Part shown: one piece after another, positions 1 through 5,546 of the stretch
Layout: the number at the start of each line of letters is the position of its first letter
Numbering within the stretch: the stretch's first letter is position 1
Source of the DNA: an uncultured Lachnospiraceae bacterium
Lineage (GTDB): Bacteria; Bacillota; Clostridia; Lachnospirales; Lachnospiraceae
Direction of reading: 5' to 3'
Assembly (NCBI GenBank): GCA_900553305.1
Contig: USDI01000120.1
Location: 1 to 6,771, forward strand
Length of the DNA: 6,771 bases
Notes under the pieces: generated by a model
What the model was told of the DNA's origin: nothing
The model's database searches: none
What the model saw: only the letters and a program-made list of their open reading frames with translations
Program-made: the position numbers and the translations under genes

Positions 1-309
1 GTTCGCGGGACGGGACAAGGGCATCGTCCTCCGGAACAAGAGCAGTTATCTGGTTTGGAAGAAATCAATTATCGGGCAATGATGGGGGAATATATCATAT
101 ATTATAGAGGGAGAATTGTCGGAGGCATATATGATGACAGGTTACTTGTGAAACCCACAAAATCTGCAGTTTCTTATATGGTAACTACGACTTACGAATT
201 ACCGTATGAAGGGGCAAAAGAGATGTTGTTGGTAGAAGATGTTGACAGTAAAGAATACCTGGCCGGACTCTTCAATGCAATGTATGATGAATTGTCGGTT
301 CATAAATGA
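1..309 (+). CDS. TfoX N-terminal-domain protein, 5' end missing
   Basis: This is the C-terminal part of a small TfoX_N-domain protein. The frame is open from base 1 to a TGA at 307-309. The diagnostic region begins with QLSGLEEI and continues through YRAMMGEYIIYYRG, GGIYDDRLLVKP, PYEGAKEMLL and a short tail around YLAGLFNAMYDEL. From memory of the family, stand-alone proteins of about 100 residues carry this domain in many Clostridia. Their role is unknown, and they should not be assumed to regulate competence as the two-domain Sxy/TfoX of gamma-proteobacteria does. A TTG at 55 could give 84 residues, but it has no ribosome binding site and cuts into the conserved QLSGLEEI segment, so the real start is probably upstream of the window. 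The codons before about base 40 do not look like the usual TfoX N-terminus. The gene converges on the MATE gene, with 87 bases between the stop codons. Confidence 0.8.
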   Translation, partial: VRGTGQGHRPPEQEQLSGLEEINYRAMMGEYIIYYRGRIVGGIYDDRLLVKPTKSAVSYMVTTTYELPYEGAKEMLLVEDVDSKEYLAGLFNAMYDELSVHK

Positions 310-380
310 AAAATATGGGCAGCCTATGGAAATAACGTGCGAGAGGCAAACCCGTTATTTGCAGCAAAGTTGTAAAGAGA

Positions 381-398
381 AGCCTGTAAAAACAGGCT
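381..398 (-). terminator. weak candidate terminator of the marR-MATE operon
   Basis: A 6-bp perfect stem, AGCCTG paired with CAGGCT, has a 6-base A/T loop. It lies at the 3' end of the MATE gene and overlaps its TAG stop (397-399). Read on the minus strand, the stem is followed by TCTCTTT. The stem is short and the T-tract is interrupted, so this is a modest call. Read on the plus strand, for the converging tfoX-like gene, the tail AACTTTC is even weaker. Confidence 0.35.
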
Positions 399-1758
399 AA
401 CTTTCAATCTCTGCAAGTGCTTTTTTGAACTGGATGGCAAATAAAATCGAGGTAAAGGTAACTGCAATAATATCCGCGATGGGTTCTGCCATATAGACCC
501 CCACGGTCGGATTGGAAATGAGGTGCGGCATAATATAGATCAGCGGAATGAGCAGTACAAACTTACGGACAACAGCAACTACAATGGAGTTTACTGCTTT
601 GCCAAGAGAGGTAAAAGTCATCTGGCACGCAATCTGGATACCGAACAGGAACAGGCCTCCCAGATAGATTCTCAGCATTGGTGCAGTAAAGTCAACAAGG
701 GCCGCATCGGAAGTAAAAATGCTTACAAATGCTCCTGGAATAAGCTCGACAGCCGCCCAAAGCAAAACGGAATAGGTCAGACAGGTAATCAGAAGCAGAC
801 GGAAGGTTTTCTTCACCCGGTCGGCATTTCTGGCTCCGTAATTATAACTGGAAACAGGCTGGGCTCCCTGGGCGATTCCCTGTAGGGGCAGCATGGCAAA
901 CTGCATGACACTGGTTAAAATGGTCATTGCTCCGACAGCAATATCACCACCGTATCGGAGCAGGGAGGAATTGAAGCAGACGCTTACAACGCTTTCACTT
1001 GCCTGCATGATGAAGGCGGCAAGTCCAAGCATAACACAGGGAACAATTACCTTCGCCTTGAGAAGCAGACAGGCTTTCCGGAGACGGATCTGTGTTTTCT
1101 TACCGCAGAGGAAAAGGACTACCCAGATCGTGGAAATGGCCTGTGACAGGACAGTTGCAAGGGCAGCCCCCTTTACGCCCATATGAAAGCCAAAGATGAA
1201 TACAGGATCTAAAACAATATTACAGATTGCACCGATGAGAACAGAAAGCATGGAAATCTTTGTAAAGCCCTGGGCGGTTACAAAGGCGTTCATGCCAAGC
1301 GTCAGCTGGACAAACAGGGTGCCAAAGGCATAGATCCGCATATAATCGGTTGCATAACCGATGGTATTTTCACTGGCACCGAAAGCCAGTAATAAATCCT
1401 TTCCAAAGATCAGTAAAATCACAGTCAGAAATAAGGAAACCACAATCTGGAGAGAGAAGCAGTTTCCTAAGATCTGTTCTGCGGAGTCATTGTCCTGCCT
1501 GCCCATATAGATGGATGCTCTCGGTGCACCGCCCGAGCTGACAAGAGCTGCAAAGGCAGAAACAATCATAATGATTGGCATACAGACACCGACTCCGGTA
1601 AGGGCAAGGCTCCCTTCTCCGGGGATGTGACCGATATAAATCCGGTCTACAATATTATAAAGCATGTTGATGAGCTGGGCGATTACGGTCGGAATCGAAA
1701 GCTTGAGCAGAAGCTTTCCAATGGGCTCCGTACCTAAAAAATTTCTGTTATCCTGCAT
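397..1758 (-). CDS. MATE-family multidrug efflux transporter (MepA-like)
   Basis: This is a 453-residue integral membrane protein of the MATE family, expected to have 12 helices in two six-helix halves. Family members export cationic drugs and dyes from the cytoplasm in exchange for Na+ or H+. Visible signatures are the N-terminal GKLLLKLSIPTVIAQLINMLYN followed by VDRIYIGH (residues 14-44), GVCMPI (57-62), the first-half motif NIVLDPVFIFGF then GVKGAALATVLSQ (180-206), and the second-half PLQGIAQGAQP then SSYNYGAR (291-310). The length is normal for the family. The IVDRIYIGH signature and the MarR gene upstream both favour the MepA branch. The start at 1758 is fixed by AAAGGAGAT at 1766-1774, 7 bases upstream. 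It is the second gene of an operon, 27 bases after the marR stop, and probably shares the promoter at 2267-2295. The substrate cannot be read from the sequence. The family call is firm; orthology to mepA is an inference. Confidence 0.95.
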   Translation of the reverse strand: MQDNRNFLGTEPIGKLLLKLSIPTVIAQLINMLYNIVDRIYIGHIPGEGSLALTGVGVCMPIIMIVSAFAALVSSGGAPRASIYMGRQDNDSAEQILGNCFSLQIVVSLFLTVILLIFGKDLLLAFGASENTIGYATDYMRIYAFGTLFVQLTLGMNAFVTAQGFTKISMLSVLIGAICNIVLDPVFIFGFHMGVKGAALATVLSQAISTIWVVLFLCGKKTQIRLRKACLLLKAKVIVPCVMLGLAAFIMQASESVVSVCFNSSLLRYGGDIAVGAMTILTSVMQFAMLPLQGIAQGAQPVSSYNYGARNADRVKKTFRLLLITCLTYSVLLWAAVELIPGAFVSIFTSDAALVDFTAPMLRIYLGGLFLFGIQIACQMTFTSLGKAVNSIVVAVVRKFVLLIPLIYIMPHLISNPTVGVYMAEPIADIIAVTFTSILFAIQFKKALAEIES

Positions 1759-1785
1759 AGTGATGATCTCCTTTGAGTTTGCATG

Positions 1786-2220
1786 TTATTCATTCAGCAT
1801 CCGGTGGACATTCCCGGCCATAGCTTCGATAATTTCTTTATAAATACTGATGTGTTCTCCGGATATATTCCGGGTAAGCTCCTGCTTAAAATTCTGCTGC
1901 ATTTCCTGGCCGGCTTTAAGAATCGGCTGCGCTTTTTCGGTGTAGGAGAGCAGGATCTTCCGCCTGTCTCCGGCAACCGTTCCTCTTTGCAGGTAACCTG
2001 CCGTTACCAGCTTATCCACATGAACAGAAACCAGATTCTTTTTAATGTTCCGGAATTCACTGATTTGCTGGGCGGTGCATAAATCAGGGTTATTCTTCAG
2101 AAACATTAAGATATCAAAGGATACCTGCGGGATATCAAATTCCTCCAGGATCGGTTCGCACATCTTATTATAGGCATTCAACGCATCGTGGAAAAAAGCC
2201 ACAAATGTAGACGGATCCAT
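1786..2220 (-). CDS. MarR-family transcriptional regulator
   Basis: This is a 144-residue cytoplasmic winged-helix repressor of the MarR family, which act as dimers on palindromic operators and are released by small lipophilic or phenolic ligands. An N-terminal dimerisation helix (about residues 5-27) is followed by the DNA-binding core. The helix-turn-helix lies around LCTAQQISEFRNIKKNLVSV (residues 47-66), then HVDKLVTAGYL and the wing with the family-typical D85-R86-R87 and LSYTEKA (91-97). Helices at about 99-115 and 121-143 complete the dimer interface. The start ATG at 2220 has AAGAGG at 2231-2236, spaced 10 bases, which is a moderate site. The gene comes first in the operon with the MATE transporter, as in staphylococcal mepR-mepA. 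It probably represses the operon from the palindrome at 2259-2274. The family is certain; its target is inferred from context. Confidence 0.93.
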   Translation of the reverse strand: MDPSTFVAFFHDALNAYNKMCEPILEEFDIPQVSFDILMFLKNNPDLCTAQQISEFRNIKKNLVSVHVDKLVTAGYLQRGTVAGDRRKILLSYTEKAQPILKAGQEMQQNFKQELTRNISGEHISIYKEIIEAMAGNVHRMLNE

Positions 2221-2258
2221 ATTATTTATACCTCTTTTTTAAAAGTATTTTTTTGAAC

Positions 2259-2274
2259 TGTATGGAATGATACA
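2259..2274. promoter_or_regulatory. candidate MarR operator palindrome
   Basis: The inverted repeat TGTAT-N6-ATACA is perfect over its 5-bp arms. It covers the -10 box (2267-2272) and the predicted transcription start of the marR-MATE operon. MarR proteins bind palindromes of about this size, usually overlapping their own promoter. The location is therefore exactly right for autorepression. Binding is inferred, not shown. Confidence 0.5.
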
Positions 2275-2295
2275 ATATGAAGGATAAAAAGTCAA
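2267..2295 (-). promoter_or_regulatory. sigma-A-type promoter of the marR-MATE operon
   Basis: On the minus strand a -35 box TTGACT (2295-2290) is followed after exactly 17 bases by a -10 box TATCAT (2272-2267). Both match the consensus at 5 of 6 positions with ideal spacing. Transcription would start near 2260, leaving a 5' leader of about 40 bases before the marR ATG at 2220. No other promoter is needed for the MATE gene, which begins 27 bases after marR ends. Confidence 0.75.
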
Positions 2296-2410
2296 GACAG
2301 ATTCTGATTTTACAATGAAAGTAAAGATGGATATTACTACTGGAACGAGGTATGAGAGAAGCATAGTATGGATATTTGTAGAATATTGGTATTTTCGCTG
2401 TAATACTCCA

Positions 2411-2447
2411 TAAAGATAAAAAGAATCCGGCGTTTAAAACGCCGGAT
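2411..2447 (-). terminator. Rho-independent terminator of the lipoprotein gene
   Basis: Lying 11 bases past the TAA stop of the lipoprotein gene on the minus strand, a GC-rich 8-bp stem (ATCCGGCG at 2425-2432 paired with CGCCGGAT at 2440-2447) encloses a 7-base A/T loop. Two A-T pairs can extend the stem inward. It is followed on the minus strand by TCTTTTTATCTTTA. This is a textbook intrinsic terminator and separates the lipoprotein gene from the marR-MATE operon downstream on the same strand. Confidence 0.9.
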
Positions 2448-2458
2448 CCGGAAATGAA

Positions 2459-4600
2459 TTATTTTCCAAGTACAACGGAGAGACGGATCTCTTTTTCCGT
2501 TTCACTCAGGTCGAGATCGCCGCCGTCAGCGACGGTTACACGCAGCTCATAGAGTGTGCCGTCGGTCAGTTCCGTTACGGCTTTGCCATTCTCGTCTGTG
2601 ATCGACCACAGCTCTGCGGGAACCTTCGCCAGTCTGTCATCCATACCATAGGCATAGAGTGTCAGGTCGGAAATACTGCCGGAGAGATTATTCATGCGGA
2701 AGGCAACTGTGGTGTTGGGATGTACGTTGCGGACACTTACGCTGTTGCGCCAGCCTGCAACCTCACCTTCGCCGCCGTCCTGTGTGAACTGATCCTGTGA
2801 AAGAACTTTTCTTGCCGCCTGATCGAGATCAACCTTGCGGTAGGGAAGCTCCGGCAGGTAGACGAAGCGGTCCTGTAAGCGCAGCAGCTCCAGATAACCC
2901 GTCGGGCAGTAGAGCGCATTGCCGCTGTTGCCGGTATACATGCCGATGGCCATATTGTTGTAACCATATTTATCGGAAACATCCATTGTGAAAACGGTCT
3001 TGCCGGTTTCAAAGTCCAGAATGATATACTGCCACATGCCTGTGGTCAGATCCTGTACATAGCCGTAGATATAGCCCGTCGCGGTGGAAAGCTTCATAAT
3101 CGAGGTGTCACTTAAGTCATTTCGGCACCAGATGCTCTTCATTTCATAGCCATCGGCCGTTTTCACGGTATCCACGCGCTCGACACCGGGCGCAATCATG
3201 ACATTACCCTTCATGATCCAGTTCTGGTCATAAATGTTTGAGTAGCTCTGGATTGAGGAGTCATTGTCAGGGTCGGAAAGTCCTGCATTACCTGCACCAA
3301 ACCAGTTGCAGACGATAGTGCTGACCGTGCCGTTACCGTCATCGTAGATCATTGCGGAGTTCTCAATGGCCACCTGATAGCCTTCAGGCAGATCATCCAG
3401 TATCGGGCAGCTTGCTACAACTTCGCCGGTTTTCATATCGAGCGCAAGCAGGTTTACGGGATCCTGATTGTCGGTGAACAGGACGAGGTTCGGTGTCAGC
3501 GTGGGAGAGCAGCCACCGCCCCAGGCAAGACCGCCGCCGGTTGTTTTATCGCCTTCGCCGCTGACTTTTGCACCAACGCTTTCATATGGTGTGCACCATA
3601 CGACATTGACGCCCTCTTTGGCACGCAGCAAATAGCAGTTCTGGTTTGTCAGAATGACCGCACCGTCACGGGAGGAGGCGATGCCGTTTTCCGCACCCTC
3701 GCCGGGTGCCAGTTCATAAACAAAGACTGCGTTTGAAAGATCTTCCTGTCCGCCGTTTAAGATTGCATCAATGGCAGGACGGGCAATGTAACCGATGACG
3801 CCCTGCTGCTGGCGTTCCGGATAGATACGGAAGCCCCCGGTAGCAAACCAGAGATTTCCATCGTAGTCAAAGACTACAGACAGAAGATTCTGAGTCAGCT
3901 CCTTGCCAAGCACAGCTTCCGCTGCCGCCTTGATATCAATATCCAGAACCTTTTCAAATTCAGGGATAATGCTTCCGTCCTCCTTTGTTGTACGCAGCAT
4001 CAGCACGTGATTATTGCTTGTAGGACAGACGATACGGTTTTCTGAATCCAGGAACGTGTAGGAGCTCTGGATAACATAGCCGCCACCGTCATGCTGTGTG
4101 GGAGAGAAATAACCGAGCGTCTTCGTCTCCTCAGCGTTGAGATCCCGGATGGCGATGCCGCCAAGCAGCGGTGCAACCGCATGGCCGTAGCTGTCAAAAT
4201 AGATGGCAGGAGAGGCGTTTGGGTTCGTCGTTTCATAAGAGACATTGATCTCAGGGTAAATGCCGAGCGGCAGAATTTCATCCGTTGAGTCGGTATTGTA
4301 GCCGTCGTGGTGGATGTTTGCGTCACTTTTTGCCATGTATGGGTTTTCGTCTACCTGCTTTGGCTGCAGGGCCTTTACGGACAGTGCGGCAGTGGAAGGT
4401 TCAGTTTCGGTTTCGGGCACAGTCTCTTTTGCAGCTTCAGTTTCCTGCTCCGGTACGGAAGGCTCCTGCACGGTCGTTTCTTCCTGCGCAGGTGTGGGCT
4501 CAGCGGGCTGCCGGGCTTGGCTGCAGGCTGTCGTACTAAAACACAACGCTGTTGTCAGTAGCAGCGTCAGAACAGAATAGATCTTGTTTTTCTTTCTCAT
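2459..4600 (-). CDS. secreted lipoprotein with PQQ/beta-propeller-like repeats, function unknown
   Basis: This 713-residue protein is predicted to be exported and lipid-anchored to the outer face of the membrane. It has a basic N-terminus (MRKKNK), a hydrophobic core (residues 8-22), and a lipobox-like FSTTAC with C26 as the acylated cysteine (Thr at -3 is less usual than Leu). A Pro/Glu/Thr-rich linker follows (27-72). The body, about 110-585, repeats short strand-turn units such as FDYDGNLWFAT (244-254) and SSRDGAVILTN (309-319). It includes two PQQ-blade-like stretches, LLALDMKTGEVVAS (384-397) and YIILDFETGKTVFTMD (525-540), which suggest a beta-propeller. The tail (about 612-713) looks like an Ig-like beta-sandwich. 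No catalytic motif or named family was recognised. The ATG at 4600 is chosen because AGGAGG lies 7 bases upstream. A GTG at 4651 would bury the signal peptide. It is divergent from a LytTR two-component operon and is probably regulated by it. Confidence 0.85.
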   Translation of the reverse strand: MRKKNKIYSVLTLLLTTALCFSTTACSQARQPAEPTPAQEETTVQEPSVPEQETEAAKETVPETETEPSTAALSVKALQPKQVDENPYMAKSDANIHHDGYNTDSTDEILPLGIYPEINVSYETTNPNASPAIYFDSYGHAVAPLLGGIAIRDLNAEETKTLGYFSPTQHDGGGYVIQSSYTFLDSENRIVCPTSNNHVLMLRTTKEDGSIIPEFEKVLDIDIKAAAEAVLGKELTQNLLSVVFDYDGNLWFATGGFRIYPERQQQGVIGYIARPAIDAILNGGQEDLSNAVFVYELAPGEGAENGIASSRDGAVILTNQNCYLLRAKEGVNVVWCTPYESVGAKVSGEGDKTTGGGLAWGGGCSPTLTPNLVLFTDNQDPVNLLALDMKTGEVVASCPILDDLPEGYQVAIENSAMIYDDGNGTVSTIVCNWFGAGNAGLSDPDNDSSIQSYSNIYDQNWIMKGNVMIAPGVERVDTVKTADGYEMKSIWCRNDLSDTSIMKLSTATGYIYGYVQDLTTGMWQYIILDFETGKTVFTMDVSDKYGYNNMAIGMYTGNSGNALYCPTGYLELLRLQDRFVYLPELPYRKVDLDQAARKVLSQDQFTQDGGEGEVAGWRNSVSVRNVHPNTTVAFRMNNLSGSISDLTLYAYGMDDRLAKVPAELWSITDENGKAVTELTDGTLYELRVTVADGGDLDLSETEKEIRLSVVLGK

Positions 4601-4607
4601 GAATAAT

Positions 4608-4613
4608 CCTCCT
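4608..4613 (-). promoter_or_regulatory. ribosome binding site that sets the lipoprotein start
   Basis: A perfect AGGAGG on the minus strand lies 7 bases before the ATG at 4600. It decides against the longer reading from a GTG at 4651, which would put 17 polar residues before the signal peptide. Confidence 0.85.
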
Positions 4614-4630
4614 GATTTGCTTGTTCCATT

Positions 4631-4657
4631 GTAACTGTTCAGTAGCTTCACAGTTAC
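4631..4657. repeat. inverted repeat in the lipoprotein 5' leader
   Basis: GTAACTG (4631-4637) and CAGTTAC (4651-4657) are perfect 7-bp inverted arms around a 13-base spacer. They lie in the predicted 5' untranslated leader of the lipoprotein gene, downstream of its promoter. The repeat could form a leader hairpin or act as a protein-binding dyad. There is no T-tract, so it is not a terminator. Confidence 0.45.
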
Positions 4658-4666
4658 GTTCTATTC

Positions 4667-4696
4667 AGTATAGACAGTTCTGGCTGCTCTTTTCAA
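4667..4696 (-). promoter_or_regulatory. promoter of the lipoprotein gene
   Basis: On the minus strand a -35 box TTGAAA (4696-4691) and a -10 box TATACT (4672-4667) are separated by 18 bases. The expected start is near 4660, giving a leader of about 60 bases. The -35 box ends only 4 bases from the 20-bp repeat array at 4701-4760, so the array lies immediately upstream of the promoter, where an activator would sit. Confidence 0.65.
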
Positions 4697-4700
4697 GCTG

Positions 4701-4760
4701 TCTGTCACGAAAACCCGGAATCTGGCACGAAATGCCTGATTCCGGCATGAAATCCGGGTT
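4701..4760. repeat. three 20-bp tandem direct repeats between divergent promoters (candidate LytTR sites)
   Basis: Three units start at 4701, 4721 and 4741 with an exact 20-bp period. Each fits the pattern TCnGnCAnGAAAnnCnnGnn: 11 positions are shared by all three, units 1 and 2 agree at 15 of 20, and units 2 and 3 at 14 of 20. The array fills almost exactly the gap between the lipoprotein -35 box (4691-4696) and the response-regulator -35 box (4760-4765). Tandem sites about two helical turns apart are how LytTR-family regulators usually bind, and a LytTR gene lies next door. The repeat is seen directly; the binding protein is inferred. Confidence 0.7.
4715..4745. repeat. 31-base near-perfect palindrome inside the repeat array
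   Basis: The arms CCGGAATC (4715-4722) and GATTCCGG (4738-4745), then a T/T mismatch, then GGCA (4724-4727) and TGCC (4733-4736) close on the loop CGAAA: 12 paired positions in all. An alternative outer pairing, AAACCCGGA (4711-4719) with TCCGGGTTT (4753-4761), competes with it. Both lie between the two promoters, so they are more likely DNA-level dyads than RNA hairpins. Confidence 0.6.
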
Positions 4761-4788
4761 TGCCGACACCTGACAGTCATGCTATAAT
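4760..4788 (+). promoter_or_regulatory. promoter of the LytTR regulator-kinase operon
   Basis: A perfect -10 box TATAAT (4783-4788) is preceded, after 17 bases, by a weak -35 box TTGCCG (4760-4765, 4 of 6 consensus). The weak -35 directly abuts the third 20-bp repeat unit. This is the arrangement expected of an activator-dependent or autoregulated promoter. Transcription would start near 4795, about 30 bases before the ATG. Confidence 0.7.
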
Positions 4789-4804
4789 CAAGCTGAACTC
4801 TTAC

Positions 4805-4813
4805 AGGAAGGAG
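4805..4813 (+). promoter_or_regulatory. ribosome binding site of the response regulator
   Basis: AGGAAGGAG ends 10 bases before the ATG at 4824, slightly long but acceptable spacing. A nearer ATG at 4816 is in another frame and reads only ATG CGG TTA TGA. Its stop overlaps the true start as ATGA. Confidence 0.6.
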
Positions 4814-4823
4814 ACATGCGGTT

Positions 4824-5546
4824 ATGAGAATTGCAATTGTCGATGACCTTGCAGCCGAGCGTACGCTGATGAAAGAACGGTTGTTACGGCAGCTTGGGCT
4901 GCGGGGCGCACAAGCTGAAATTCTGGAATTTGACAGTGGAGAGGCCTTTCTTGCAGCAAGGCAAAAGCAGCGTTTTACCGCCGTGTTTCTGGATATTTAT
5001 ATGCCTGGCCGCAGTGGAATGGATGTGGCGCGGGAGCTCCGGAAGAAGGATGCAGATTGCATTCTCGTTTTCACTACCACCTCGACAGATCATGCACTGG
5101 AAGGTTTTCAGGTGCGGGCCCTGCACTATCTGGTCAAGCCGTTTTCGGAAAACGAGCTCTCCGGACTGCTGGACGAAATGCTTAAAAGGCTGCCGCAGCA
5201 GGAAAAATTTCTGGACATCAAGGTTAGTGGAAGTGATATCCGTCTGTGCTGTAGTGACATTGTGTATGCTGAGCATTTTGCCCATATAATTAATATCCAT
5301 ACTGTTGCCGGAAAGACCCTCGCTACGAGGCAGAGCTTCAAGGTATTCACGGAGTCCCTGAAGGAAGATCCGCGATTTTTCATTTGTGGCCGCGGTGTCA
5401 TAGTCAATCTTGAACAGGCAGAGGATTTTGAAGCGGATGCATTTTGTATGAGGGATGGCAGCCGCGTCTATGTCTGTCAGAATCTTCTGAAAAGTGCCCG
5501 TCAGGTGTTTATGGAATTTTTGCTGCAAAGGGGGCGCATCGGATGA
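4824..5546 (+). CDS. LytTR-family response regulator (AgrA/LytR type)
   Basis: This 240-residue cytoplasmic DNA-binding response regulator is presumably phosphorylated by the kinase encoded immediately downstream. The receiver domain (about 1-120) has the acidic pair D7-D8 (IVDD), phospho-acceptor D57 in VFLDIYMPGRSGMD, the switch threonine at T85 (VFTTTSTDHALEGF) and K105 in YLVKPF, so all catalytic residues are present. The LytTR domain (about 130-236) begins at LDIKVSGSDIRL and runs through the family signatures IVYAEHFAHIINIHT, RQSFKVFTESL, FFICGRGVIVNLEQ and RDGSRVYVCQ. LytTR domains bind pairs of short direct repeats. Its stop overlaps the kinase start (ATGA), so the two are translationally coupled. 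Likely targets are the repeats at 4701-4760, hence its own operon and the divergent lipoprotein gene. The family is certain; targets are inferred. Confidence 0.95.
   Translation: MRIAIVDDLAAERTLMKERLLRQLGLRGAQAEILEFDSGEAFLAARQKQRFTAVFLDIYMPGRSGMDVARELRKKDADCILVFTTTSTDHALEGFQVRALHYLVKPFSENELSGLLDEMLKRLPQQEKFLDIKVSGSDIRLCCSDIVYAEHFAHIINIHTVAGKTLATRQSFKVFTESLKEDPRFFICGRGVIVNLEQAEDFEADAFCMRDGSRVYVCQNLLKSARQVFMEFLLQRGRIG

Noticed and set aside
330..360. Inverted repeat AAATAACG/CGTTATTT after the TfoX-like gene as its terminator
   Set aside because: The 8-bp stem is mostly A/T, the loop is 15 bases and there is no T-tract after it. It may be chance.
523..1541. Plus-strand open frames antisense to the MATE gene
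   Set aside because: They have no ribosome binding site and no recognisable domain, and are explained by codon bias of a well-supported transporter on the minus strand.
2277..2403. Tiny plus-strand frames at 2277-2318 (13 codons) and 2368-2403 (11 codons) in the marR/lipoprotein gap
   Set aside because: They have no ribosome binding site, no hydrophobic or toxin-like pattern, and the first overlaps the marR promoter.
4285..4580. Three overlapping plus-strand frames opposite the lipoprotein signal peptide and linker
   Set aside because: The low-complexity Pro/Glu/Thr linker leaves all opposite frames open. The minus-strand gene has a signal peptide and a perfect ribosome binding site.
4601..4651. 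GTG at 4651 as the lipoprotein start
   Set aside because: It would add 17 polar residues ahead of the signal peptide and has no ribosome binding site. The ATG at 4600 has AGGAGG at ideal spacing.
4715..4745. The strong palindrome as a terminator or riboswitch
   Set aside because: It has no T-tract on either strand and lies upstream of both predicted transcription starts, so it should not be in either mRNA.
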